A stretch of DNA of 61,919 nucleotides from an uncultured Collinsella sp. (GTDB taxonomy: Bacteria; Actinomycetota; Coriobacteriia; Coriobacteriales; Coriobacteriaceae), in NCBI GenBank assembly GCA_900542945.1, contig UQPI01000007.1, positions 1 through 61,919 of the forward strand, in the 5' to 3' direction. The notes below the pieces were generated by a model, which was not told where the DNA came from, ran no database searches, and saw only the letters and a list, made by a program, of their open reading frames with translations. Of the stretch, positions 15,999-24,616 are shown one piece after another; the stretch's first letter is position 1, and the number at the start of each line of letters is the position of its first letter. The position numbers and the translations under genes were made by a program.

Positions 15999-17558
15999 AT
16001 GACTAACAAGATCGGTAAAAAGCGCAAGATCACATTCTGGACGCGCTTGGGCTTTGGTATGGGCGGCATGCTCAACTCCGGTGCCCTGAGCTTTACGCAC
16101 AGCTACATGGTGCTGTTCCTGTCCACGGAGTGCGGTCTGTCCGCAGGCGAGGCTGCGCTGATCAGCTCGTTCGCCATCTATCTCAACGCCATTCTGTGCC
16201 CGCTCATGGGCTTTGTGGCCGATAACTTCTACGCTACCAAGATCGGCCGCATCTTTGGCCGCCGCCGTTTCTGGATCTTGCTGGCTATCCCGATGATGGT
16301 CGCCGAGCCGCTCATCTTTGTGGCTACGCCGTTTGGTTTCCCGTACTACTTTGTGTTGTACCTGATCTACAACGTCGCGTACACGTTCTGCACCGCCAAC
16401 CTGTCGCCGCTTACCATCGAGATGACCGATGACTTCAAGGAGCGTACGTACCTCACCGGCTACAAGCACCTCTTTGGTAACGCCGCCGGCTTCCTGATGG
16501 CAGCACTCGTCGGCTTTGGCTTTGGCACCTTCGGCGAGACCAACCCGTTCAGCTACTTCATTATTGCTACGATTAACGCTTCGGTCATGGCAATCTCGCT
16601 GCTCTGCGTGTACCTGTCCACGTGGGAGCACACCCCCGAGGAGGTCGCTCAGGAGAAGATCGAGAGCGTCGGCGAGGGTATCAAGAAGTTTTTCATCGAC
16701 GTTATCTCTACCTTCCGCAACAAGTCCTTCCGCAAGGTCCTGTATGCGCAGGTCTCCACGAAGCTCGCCGCTGCCTGCTGGTCTGCGTGCCTGTCCTTCT
16801 TCATCGTCTACTGTCTGCAGATTCCTAAGTCCTACGAGTCCGTGATGGAGATGCCCGGCAAGGTCGTCGCTATCGTCTGCACCGCCATCTGGGTCGCCCT
16901 CATGGCCAAGAAGGGCTTCCACAAGTCTTGGTACCTGGCAAACGTCGGTTGCGCCGCGTGCATCATCGCCTACAACTACTTCGCCTTTGGTCAGATCAAC
17001 GGCACCTCCACGGTCGCCATCGCCATGATCGCCTACCCCATCATCTTCGCCATCTGGAAGTTCTTCTACGTTGGCTTCCAGTATCTGCCCGATGTTCTGC
17101 TCAACTACATCCCCGATGTCGATGAGCTCATCACCCTGCGTCGTCGCGAGGGCATCTACAGCTCCGCACAGCAGCTCTGCCAGCAGATCGCCCAGGCTGT
17201 TGCCGTCAACGTATGGGCTATCGTCCTTGCTGCCTCCGGCTTCATTCAGACCGCCGGCAACAGCGACGCCGTGACCCAGCCCGCCACCGTGCCTCTGTAC
17301 ATTTGCGGCTACATGCTCATCGGCTGCGCTGGCTTCTTCCTGCTCGCGGCCGTCCTTGCCCGCGGCATCAAGATTGACAAGGAGCAGTGCGACATCCTTT
17401 GCGACGAGATCCACCGTGTCAAGGAGGGTGGCAAGATGGCCGACGTCAAGCCCGAGGTCAAGGCGCTTTGCGAGGAGCTCTCCGGCTTTAAGTACGAGGA
17501 CTGCTTCGCCCACAACAATGTTGGCTTCCAGGACGGCAGCGTAATTCCCGCCGAGTAG
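15999..17558 (+). CDS. GPH-type (glycoside-pentoside-hexuronide) MFS sugar transporter
   Basis: A 519-residue polytopic membrane protein with about 12 predicted helices, starting MTNKIGKKRKITFWTRLGFGMGG. The cytoplasmic loop KIGRIFGRRRFW after helix 3 and the long basic inter-half loop (about 220-260) fit the GPH/MelB branch of the major facilitator superfamily, which uses cation symport. Placement between uxaA and GH28 under the same operator suggests import of galacturonides or unsaturated oligouronides. Start 15999 follows AAAGAGAGGGAG. The C-terminal 60 residues form a soluble tail. Confidence 0.88.
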   Translation: MTNKIGKKRKITFWTRLGFGMGGMLNSGALSFTHSYMVLFLSTECGLSAGEAALISSFAIYLNAILCPLMGFVADNFYATKIGRIFGRRRFWILLAIPMMVAEPLIFVATPFGFPYYFVLYLIYNVAYTFCTANLSPLTIEMTDDFKERTYLTGYKHLFGNAAGFLMAALVGFGFGTFGETNPFSYFIIATINASVMAISLLCVYLSTWEHTPEEVAQEKIESVGEGIKKFFIDVISTFRNKSFRKVLYAQVSTKLAAACWSACLSFFIVYCLQIPKSYESVMEMPGKVVAIVCTAIWVALMAKKGFHKSWYLANVGCAACIIAYNYFAFGQINGTSTVAIAMIAYPIIFAIWKFFYVGFQYLPDVLLNYIPDVDELITLRRREGIYSSAQQLCQQIAQAVAVNVWAIVLAASGFIQTAGNSDAVTQPATVPLYICGYMLIGCAGFFLLAAVLARGIKIDKEQCDILCDEIHRVKEGGKMADVKPEVKALCEELSGFKYEDCFAHNNVGFQDGSVIPAE

Positions 17559-17582
17559 GGCAGGTGCATCGTCCAAACCACA

Positions 17583-17626
17583 GGGCCGTGCCACCGGAGA
17601 TCCACCGGCGGGTACGGCCCTTTTTT
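17583..17626 (+). terminator. Terminator after the transporter
   Basis: GGGCCGT near 17583 pairs with ACGGCCC ending at 17620; inner CCACCGG/CCGGCGG pairing extends the stem, and six T follow. Confidence 0.8.
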
Positions 17627-17672
17627 AAAAACGACTAGTATGAACTTCTGATTACATTTGAGGGAGAGACCC

Positions 17673-19268
17673 ATGGAGACGAACGTAATCTGGCGCAATG
17701 CCCGCGCGGCCGTTATCGAGCTCGACGATGGCGGCTACTTTACCTGTGCCGATACGTGGGAGATCTTTGTCAACGATGAGCCCGCCGGTACCACGAATAC
17801 GGTCGAGACCTATGTCGATGGCCTGACTCCCGGCAAGCGCAACCTGATCCGCTTTGTCTGCGGCGAGCGCGAGTTGAGCGTAGGCGTCACCACGCCGGCG
17901 GAGCCCTTTACCATCAACGTTCGCGACTGCGGAGCCAAGGGCGATGCCGAGCACGATGACACCACCAACATTCAGGCTGCCATCATGGCCTGCCCCAAGG
18001 GCGGGCGCGTGCTGATCCCCGCCGGCAACTACCGCATCAAGTCCCTCTTCCTTAAGAGCAATATCAACATCGAGCTTGCCGAGGGCGCGGTGCTGCTGGC
18101 CCGCCACGACCGCGCCGCGCTTGCCTACATTCCGGGCATGGTCACGGGTGACGAGGGAGCTGGGTACGCCGGCACCGATATGCTGCCCCTGGGCCGTTGG
18201 GAGGGCGAGAGCTTCTCGACCTACTGTTCGACCTTTACGGGCCTGAGCGTGCACGACGTGTGCATCTATGGCCGCGGCGCCATCGACGGCCAGACCGATT
18301 TTGCCGAGGACAACTGGTGGAACAAGGACTTTAAGAACATCTTCCGTCCCGAGGAGGGCCGCGAGATCGCCCGCCCGCGCATGATCTTCCTGTCCGAGTG
18401 CGAAAACGTGAGTCTTGCCGGCTTTACCGTGCGCAACAGCCCGGCGTGGAATATCCATCCCATTCTGTGCGAGCACGTCGATGCCCTGTGCCTGTCCATC
18501 GAGGGTCCCAAGAACTCCCACAACACCGACGGTTTCGATCCCGAGAGCTGCGGTTTTGTCCGCATCCTTGGCTGTCAGTTCTCGGTGGGCGACGACTGCA
18601 TCGCCATCAAGAGCGGCAAACTGGGCATTGAACCCGAGCTCCGTCCCGCCACGCACGACGTGCTGATCTCGCACTGCTACATGCACGACGGCCACGGCGC
18701 CGTGGTGCTGGGATCCGAGGCCGCCGGCGGCATCAAGGACCTCACCGTGAGCAAGTGCCTCTTTGAGCGCACCGACCGCGGCCTGCGCGTCAAGACACGC
18801 CGCGGACGCGGCAAGGACGCCGTCAACGAGGGCATCACCTTCGAGCACATTCGCATGGATAAGGTGCTCACGCCCTTCGTGGTCAACTCGTTCTACTTCT
18901 GCGACAAGGACGGCAAGACCGACTACGTGCAGTCTCGCGAGGCGCTGCCCGTCGACGACCGTACGCCCGGCTTTGGCGCCACGACGTTTTGCGATATCGA
19001 GGCCACCAACTGCCATGCGGCCGCGGCCTATATCACGGGCCTTCCCGAGAGCAAGGTGACGCGCCTGACGTTCCAGGATGTCCATGTGACCTTTGCCGCC
19101 GATGCCGAGCCCTTTGTGCCGGCCATGGCCTGCGGCGTGGAGCCCATGGTGCGCCAGGGCATCATCGCGCAGAACGTGAAAGTCCTCGACCTGCAGAACG
19201 TGCGCATCGAGGGTCAGGATGGCGACGAGCTGCAGCTGCAAAACGTCGACAAGGTTATCCGCGCGTAG
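17673..19268 (+). CDS. GH28-family polygalacturonase-like hydrolase, cytoplasmic
   Basis: Right-handed beta-helix glycoside hydrolase of 531 residues that would split galacturonide linkages by inversion. The GH28 hallmarks are present: NTDGFD near residue 284, GDDCIAIKSG near 305, GHG near 341, and RVKTRRGRG near 370 in place of the usual R-I-K. An N-terminal fibronectin-like or beta-sandwich segment (1-80) precedes a GAKGDAEHDDT start of the helix. There is no signal peptide, so it probably acts on imported oligosaccharides, likely as an exo-enzyme. Exact substrate (homogalacturonan or rhamnogalacturonan) is unknown. Start 17673 follows GAGGGAGAG. Confidence 0.92.
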   Translation: METNVIWRNARAAVIELDDGGYFTCADTWEIFVNDEPAGTTNTVETYVDGLTPGKRNLIRFVCGERELSVGVTTPAEPFTINVRDCGAKGDAEHDDTTNIQAAIMACPKGGRVLIPAGNYRIKSLFLKSNINIELAEGAVLLARHDRAALAYIPGMVTGDEGAGYAGTDMLPLGRWEGESFSTYCSTFTGLSVHDVCIYGRGAIDGQTDFAEDNWWNKDFKNIFRPEEGREIARPRMIFLSECENVSLAGFTVRNSPAWNIHPILCEHVDALCLSIEGPKNSHNTDGFDPESCGFVRILGCQFSVGDDCIAIKSGKLGIEPELRPATHDVLISHCYMHDGHGAVVLGSEAAGGIKDLTVSKCLFERTDRGLRVKTRRGRGKDAVNEGITFEHIRMDKVLTPFVVNSFYFCDKDGKTDYVQSREALPVDDRTPGFGATTFCDIEATNCHAAAAYITGLPESKVTRLTFQDVHVTFAADAEPFVPAMACGVEPMVRQGIIAQNVKVLDLQNVRIEGQDGDELQLQNVDKVIRA

Positions 19269-19305
19269 GGTAGTGCTCCTGCACAAGTGAATACGGCATG
19301 TTGAG

Positions 19306-19341
19306 GCGTGCGACGGTCGGGTCTGCCCGGCTGTCGCACGC
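19306..19341 (+). other. Hairpin between GH28 and esterase-fusion genes
   Basis: Nine-base perfect stem GCGTGCGAC/GTCGCACGC without a T tail; an RNA-stability or weak termination element. Confidence 0.5.
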
Positions 19342-19399
19342 AATCTATAGGTGCCGGCATTGCATGGTGGGTGTTCTGTGACAGAAAGCGTAATGACAG

Positions 19400-21565
19400 A
19401 TGAGTGGTAAAGAGCAGCTCTTTGAGGTATCGCTCGAACGCGAAGGCGCGTATCGCAGCATTTCGGCGGCGCTCGAGGCGGCGGAGCGGTGCGTGTCCGA
19501 TACGACCGTGCCGGTGCGTGTGCTGGTGGCGCCGGGCGAGTATCGCGAGCAGGTCGAAATTCGTCGTCCGCATGTGACGCTCGAGGGCGAGACGGCCGAC
19601 AGCGTGCGTATCGTGGGAGGCCTGGGTGCCAAGATGCCTTCGGAAGATGGTAGCGGCCAGGATGGAAGACTCGGCACCTTCCGTACGTACACGGTGCTGG
19701 TCGATGCCGACGACGTGACGCTTGCGGGTCTAACAATCGAAAACAACGCCGGTGATGGGCGCGAGGTCGGCCAGGCGATTGCCCTGTATGCCGATGGTGA
19801 CCGCCTGGTTGTCGATGCCTGCTGCATTAAGGGACACCAGGACACGCTCTTTTTGGGGCCGCTGCCGCCGCGCGAGGCCAAGCCGGGCGGCTTTATAGGC
19901 CCCAAGCAGTTCGCCCCGCGCCGCGTGGGGCGGCAGTATTTTCGACGTTGCCGGATCGAGGGCGATGTCGACTTTATCTTTGGCGGCGCGCGTGCCTACT
20001 TTGAGGGGTGTGAGATTCGCTCGCTCAACCGCGATATGGATGTCAACGGGTATGTAACGGCAGCCTCCACGCCCCAGGGCGAGCCGTACGGATTTGTGTT
20101 TCATGGCTGTTCGTTTACAGCCGATGAGGGCATTGCCCCCGGATCGGTCTATCTGGGTCGTCCATGGCGCGAGTGGGCCCAGACCGTTTTGCTCGAATGC
20201 TGGCTGGGCCCCCATATTTCACTCGAGGGTTGGTGGGATTGGAATAAGCCAGCGGCACATGACGGCACCCTGTATGCCGGCGGTGCCCTGTTTGGCCCGG
20301 CGGGTGATACTGCCGCTTGGGTGCCGTGGGCGCATTGCCTGACCGGTCAGGATTCCGAACGCTATGCGCGTGACCGAGTGCTTGCCGGCACGGATGGTTG
20401 GGATCCCGAGGGCGGCGACGGTGATGCGGTAGAGACGGCCGGGCTATCTGCCAATGGCCGCACCGTGCACATCGAGACGTACTACGAGGACGAACCTGCG
20501 CTGCGCGCCCGACTGAAGCGCGAGGGGCGCTCGGCCGCATTTACGGGCAAGACTCCCACAGACTTTGAGGCATGGAAGGCTGCGACCAGGACTCGTCTGT
20601 ACGATATTTTGGGTCTTTCGCTTATGGACCGCGCCCCGATTGAGATTCGTGAGCTCAATCGCGTGCGGGTTGCCGGCAGCATCGTGCGTACTCATGCGGT
20701 GCTGCAGGTTGAGCACGATGTGTGGATGCCGTTTTACCTGTTGGAGCCGTCCCGCCCCAAGCTTGACGAGCGGGGACTCAAGCGCTGCTATATCTGCCCG
20801 CATGGTCACCAGGGGGCGGGTGCTGCAAGCATAGCCGGCGTTGCGGGCGTGCCGGCGGTCGACGATTCCGTGCGTAAGTTCAATTACGACTACGGTCTGC
20901 GTTTGGCGCGCATGGGTTATGTGACCGTCTGCCCCGATGCGCGTGGTTGGGGATACCGTCGTGACTGGAAGGGTCAGGGCGACGACGAGAACAGCTACCT
21001 GCGCGGTACGTGTCTGAATCAAGCACGTATGGCCGAGCCGCTGGGTCTTACGGTCGCGGGCCTCAACGCCTGGGACAACATGCGCTTGATTGATTACTTG
21101 GAGACACGCGGTGACATTGCCATGGACGACCTGGGCTGCTTTGGTTTTTCGGGCGGCGGTTACATGACGTTGTACCTGTCCGCGCTCGACCCGCGCGTGC
21201 GCAAGGCGTTTGTCTCGGGCTATCTGTACGGCGTTGATGATTCGCTACTGCACCTCAACGGCAATTGCAGCTGCAATTACACGCCTGGACTCTGGCGTCT
21301 GCTCGACATGGGCGACATTGCATCGCTTGTCGCGCCACGGCCGCTCTTGGTTCAGAGCTGCGAGAAAGACCATCTCAACGGCGCCCGCGGGCTTGCGAAC
21401 GTAGACGAGCAGCTCGATATCGTTCGCGACGCCTACGCGCTGCTGGGCAAGGACGAAAACCTTCTGCACGAGGTCTGCCCGGGTGGACACCACCTGGGCG
21501 TGGCGCATCTTGCCGAGGATATCGAATGGCTCGATTCGCAAGTTGCGGAATACGCCCACGCATAG
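19400..21565 (+). CDS. Fusion of pectin methylesterase (CE8) with an alpha/beta-hydrolase esterase
   Basis: A 721-residue two-enzyme protein. Residues 1 to about 345 are a pectin methylesterase beta-helix with the family signatures QAIALYADGDRLVVD, GHQDTLF, DVDFIFGGARA and YLGRPWREW. Residues about 365 to 721 are an alpha/beta hydrolase with nucleophile elbow GFSGGG (Ser near 585), a probable acid in SCEKDHLNG, and a catalytic His in CPGGHHLG near 694. This half resembles acetyl-esterase or dienelactone-hydrolase-type enzymes. Demethylation and deacetylation of pectin fragments by one polypeptide is the natural reading. No signal peptide. Only a weak ribosome site precedes ATG 19400. Confidence 0.9.
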   Translation: MSGKEQLFEVSLEREGAYRSISAALEAAERCVSDTTVPVRVLVAPGEYREQVEIRRPHVTLEGETADSVRIVGGLGAKMPSEDGSGQDGRLGTFRTYTVLVDADDVTLAGLTIENNAGDGREVGQAIALYADGDRLVVDACCIKGHQDTLFLGPLPPREAKPGGFIGPKQFAPRRVGRQYFRRCRIEGDVDFIFGGARAYFEGCEIRSLNRDMDVNGYVTAASTPQGEPYGFVFHGCSFTADEGIAPGSVYLGRPWREWAQTVLLECWLGPHISLEGWWDWNKPAAHDGTLYAGGALFGPAGDTAAWVPWAHCLTGQDSERYARDRVLAGTDGWDPEGGDGDAVETAGLSANGRTVHIETYYEDEPALRARLKREGRSAAFTGKTPTDFEAWKAATRTRLYDILGLSLMDRAPIEIRELNRVRVAGSIVRTHAVLQVEHDVWMPFYLLEPSRPKLDERGLKRCYICPHGHQGAGAASIAGVAGVPAVDDSVRKFNYDYGLRLARMGYVTVCPDARGWGYRRDWKGQGDDENSYLRGTCLNQARMAEPLGLTVAGLNAWDNMRLIDYLETRGDIAMDDLGCFGFSGGGYMTLYLSALDPRVRKAFVSGYLYGVDDSLLHLNGNCSCNYTPGLWRLLDMGDIASLVAPRPLLVQSCEKDHLNGARGLANVDEQLDIVRDAYALLGKDENLLHEVCPGGHHLGVAHLAEDIEWLDSQVAEYAHA

Positions 21566-21633
21566 CCCCTCGGATGTTGTGAATGAACGGTATGTACCTG
21601 TATGACCGCCGGTGTGCGGGTGAGGAGAAGAAT

Positions 21634-22302
21634 ATGGAAACGAAAAACTTGAGCGAATCGACCGTCTGCTGCTTTGGCGATTCGACCACCTGGGGCGATA
21701 ACGGATGCGGCGGGGGAGGCAACGACATCTCTTGGACCTCGCACCTGGGTGCGCTGCTGGGCGGCGCTACGATCGAGAACTTTGGTATTAAGGGTTCGCG
21801 TATTGCCGTCAAGGCCGACCGTAGCGATTCGTTTGTTGAGCGCTTGGACGGCATCGATCACACGGCAGATATCTGCATCGTCTTTGGCGGCGTTAACGAC
21901 TTTAGCCGTAACGTGCCGCTGGGAGAGCTGGGCAGCACGGACGTGCACGAGTTCTACGGTGCGCTCGACTACCTGATCCGCACCATCACGGCGCGCTCGC
22001 CTCAGGCAAAGCTGATGTTTATGACGCCGTGCAAGACGAGCGGCAAACACGAGAAGGATATTCCGGCAAGCAACGAGGCCAACCATCTGGGCCTGACGCA
22101 AGACGCCTATGTGCGCGCGATGCTGGAGGTCTGCGATCGCTACTCGGTGCCGGTGATCGACCTGTATGCGCAAAGCGGCATCAGCCCGTTTTTGCCGGAG
22201 CACCGCGAGCTCTACATGCCGGACGGTCTGCATTACAGCCCTGCCGGCTATGAGCGCCTGGCGCATCGCATCGCTGCGGGCCTCACCGCCGTTTGCCGTT
22301 AA
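21634..22302 (+). CDS. SGNH/GDSL-family esterase
   Basis: A 222-residue SGNH hydrolase. Block I CFGDSTTWG carries the catalytic Ser near residue 16, block III is FGGVNDF, and block V DGLHYSPAGY supplies the Asp-x-x-His pair near 200. Such enzymes include rhamnogalacturonan acetylesterases, so it probably removes acetyl groups from imported pectin fragments. I start at 21634 (METKNL), after GAGGAGAAG, rather than at an ATG 51 bases upstream with no ribosome site. No signal peptide. It follows the CE8 fusion by 68 bases. Confidence 0.85.
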   Translation: METKNLSESTVCCFGDSTTWGDNGCGGGGNDISWTSHLGALLGGATIENFGIKGSRIAVKADRSDSFVERLDGIDHTADICIVFGGVNDFSRNVPLGELGSTDVHEFYGALDYLIRTITARSPQAKLMFMTPCKTSGKHEKDIPASNEANHLGLTQDAYVRAMLEVCDRYSVPVIDLYAQSGISPFLPEHRELYMPDGLHYSPAGYERLAHRIAAGLTAVCR

Positions 22303-22317
22303 AAGTTTGCCGTTCAC

Positions 22318-22384
22318 GGGGATTATAGGGTTAACGTTCACCCTATAATCCCCGTTCGCGTTACACTAGGGGAAACGTTCACCC
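22318..22384. promoter_or_regulatory. GH105 promoter with operator embedded in a 36-base palindrome
   Basis: Bases 22318-22353 form a near-perfect palindrome (GGGGATTATAGGG ... CCCTATAATCCCC, one mismatch) with the island operator TTAACGTTCACC at its centre. TATAAT (22344-22349) inside it could serve as a -10. A second operator copy, GGAAACGTTCACCC, is at 22371-22384, just before GH105. Confidence 0.65.
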
Positions 22385-22409
22385 ATCAATAACGTCAGAG
22401 GGGACAGCA

Positions 22410-23645
22410 ATGGGTTGCAATCAGATTCTGGACCGTTATATCGAGCAGTTGATCGAGACCTCTACGCCTCAGGCGCCGGCCTGGAATATCGAAAAGCTTC
22501 GCGCCGGCAAGGAGAACACCTGGAATTACATTGACGGCTGCATGATCAAGGCGCTCATCGAGCTGTACGAGATCACCGGCGAGCAGCGTTACCTGACCTT
22601 CGCCGACGACTATATCGACTTCTTTGTCCAGGATGACGGCACCATCAAGCATTACGATCCCCAGGAGTACAACCTCGACAACGTCAACGCGGGCAAAACC
22701 CTCTACAAACTCTATGACCTTGTGGGCAAGCCCAAGTACCGTGCCGCCATGGATACCATCTACCGTCAGCTCGAGACCCAGCCGCGTACCAAAGAGGGTG
22801 TGTTTTGGCACAAAGCCGTCTACCCCAACCAGATCTGGCTCGACGGCATGTACATGGCGCAGCCGTTCTACATGCAGTACGAGCTGAGCTTCCACAACCG
22901 CCGTGCCTGCTCGGATAGCTTCCATATGTTCCAGGTGGTGCACGACCTGATGCGCAACCCCCTCAACGGCCTGTACTATCACGCCTACGACGCGAGCCGC
23001 AAGCAGTTCTGGTGCGATCCCGTCACCGGTCTTTCGGCCAACTTCTGGCTGCGCGCCGAGGGCTGGTTTGCCATGGCGCTCATCGATACCTGGGAGCTCA
23101 TGCCGCCCTCGATGTCGGCCGAGAAGGACGAGATCCGCAAGATGTTCCACGACCTGATCGACGCCATGCTGCCGTATCAGGACGAGAAGACCGGCATGTG
23201 GCACCAGGTCATCAACCTGCCCAATATCGCCCCCAACTATCTGGAGGAGTCGGGCAGCGCCATCTTTGCCAACGCCATCATGAAGGGCGTGCGCCTGGGC
23301 GTGCTGGGCGAGCGCTACTACCAGTACGGCCGCCGTGCGTTTGACGGCATCTGCGACACGTGCCTGTCCGAGCGCGACGGACAGCTGGCGCTCGACAACA
23401 TCTGCCTGGTGGCGGGTCTTGGCAACACCGCGCACCGCGAGGGCACGTTTGGCTACTACATGAGCGAGCCCGTCGTCAAAAACGACGCGAAGGGCGTGGC
23501 GCCGCTGGTGCTTGCCTATATCGAGACCATGCATCATGACAAGCTTGCCGGTAAGCGCGATCCGCTTGCCCCTTCGGGCGTGTGCTCCATCGACGACCCG
23601 TTTGGCGGCTACACGCCGGGCATCAATGCGTGCAAGGAGGTCTAG
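22410..23645 (+). CDS. Unsaturated rhamnogalacturonyl hydrolase, GH105 (YteR/RhiN-like)
   Basis: A 411-residue (alpha/alpha)6-barrel enzyme that releases the 4,5-unsaturated galacturonate from the end of lyase-produced oligosaccharides. Recognisable family segments are NTWNYIDGCM near residue 37, WLDGMYMAQPFY near 150 (with the catalytic Asp), SANFWLRAEGWFAMAL near 211 and ESGSAIFANAI near 286. No signal peptide, so it is cytoplasmic. The product would enter the DhuI/DhuD branch. ATG 22410 follows GAGGGGACAGC. The next gene starts 2 bases after the stop. Confidence 0.92.
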   Translation: MGCNQILDRYIEQLIETSTPQAPAWNIEKLRAGKENTWNYIDGCMIKALIELYEITGEQRYLTFADDYIDFFVQDDGTIKHYDPQEYNLDNVNAGKTLYKLYDLVGKPKYRAAMDTIYRQLETQPRTKEGVFWHKAVYPNQIWLDGMYMAQPFYMQYELSFHNRRACSDSFHMFQVVHDLMRNPLNGLYYHAYDASRKQFWCDPVTGLSANFWLRAEGWFAMALIDTWELMPPSMSAEKDEIRKMFHDLIDAMLPYQDEKTGMWHQVINLPNIAPNYLEESGSAIFANAIMKGVRLGVLGERYYQYGRRAFDGICDTCLSERDGQLALDNICLVAGLGNTAHREGTFGYYMSEPVVKNDAKGVAPLVLAYIETMHHDKLAGKRDPLAPSGVCSIDDPFGGYTPGINACKEV

Positions 23646-23647
23646 GC

Positions 23648-24565
23648 ATGGCGCAGTCAAAAGGCGCACTGAGCGTCGGCGTGCGCCTGCACGACCTGCC
23701 CGAGGGTACGGTCGAGGAGCGCATTCGCATGGCAGGCAAACTGGGTTTCTCGTGCATTCAGCTGCCGAGCAAAGTACTCTACAAGTCCTTTGGCATTAAC
23801 CGTTCCGGCCTTACGCACGAACTCGCCGACCATCTGCGCGAGGTGCTCGACACCAACGGCGTGCAGGTGGCGGTGCTCGGCTGCTATAAAAACCTGGCAA
23901 CGCCCGATCAGAATCAACTGGTGGATACCTATGCCGAGTACGAGGCGTGCCTGAGGTTCGCGCGCTGGCTTGGGGGCTGTCCGGTGGGGACCGAGACGGG
24001 GCGCCCTAACGCGCAGAACAAGATGGCCGATGACCGTTTTTCGGCCGCTGCGCTCGATGCGTTTTGCAAAGGACTCGCACGCGTGTGCTCGATGGCCGAA
24101 AAGGAGGGCGGCGAGCTTCTGATCGAGCCCGGTTGGAACGAGATCGTCAATACGCCCGGGCGCTGCCGCGAGGTTCTGGAGCGCGTCCCGAGCCCGGCGC
24201 TCGGCGTGATCTACGACCCGGTGTCGCTGCTGCATCCCACGATCGTCGGTGAGGCTTCCGAGCAGGTGTCGCGTATGTTGCACCTGTGCGGCAGCAAGAT
24301 TCGCGTGCTGCATGCAAAGGACTACGAGATCGTAGACAACGAGGACCAGGATGGCTGGTGTGATGGCTCGGGCTCTCGTTTGGTATGCCACGGCGCCTGT
24401 ACGTGCGGAAACTTTGATTTTGAGGCTATTGCCGCTTGGGCCGCGGCCGCGCGACCGGGCATTATGACCGTTATCGAGAACAGCACACCGTCCACGGTCG
24501 AGCGTTCGCGCGACGAGCTGCTGCGCATGGGGCACAGCGTGATGTGCGAGCACGTGATTCTGTAA
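23648..24565 (+). CDS. Sugar phosphate isomerase/epimerase-type TIM-barrel protein
   Basis: A 305-residue xylose-isomerase-like TIM-barrel protein. Segments LGFSCIQLPS, LIEPGWNEIVNTP, LGVIYDPVSLLHP and IRVLHAKDYE contain the Glu, Asp and His positions that bind the metal in this superfamily. It is coupled to GH105 (start 3 bases after that stop region, AAGGAGG at 23635-23641). It probably isomerises or epimerises a sugar released by GH105 or the esterases. The substrate cannot be named. Confidence 0.78.
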   Translation: MAQSKGALSVGVRLHDLPEGTVEERIRMAGKLGFSCIQLPSKVLYKSFGINRSGLTHELADHLREVLDTNGVQVAVLGCYKNLATPDQNQLVDTYAEYEACLRFARWLGGCPVGTETGRPNAQNKMADDRFSAAALDAFCKGLARVCSMAEKEGGELLIEPGWNEIVNTPGRCREVLERVPSPALGVIYDPVSLLHPTIVGEASEQVSRMLHLCGSKIRVLHAKDYEIVDNEDQDGWCDGSGSRLVCHGACTCGNFDFEAIAAWAAAARPGIMTVIENSTPSTVERSRDELLRMGHSVMCEHVIL

Positions 24566-24616
24566 CAAAGCAGGCTGGGCGAAAGAGATTGCCGCAGAGG
24601 TCAAAGAGGGGTACCG

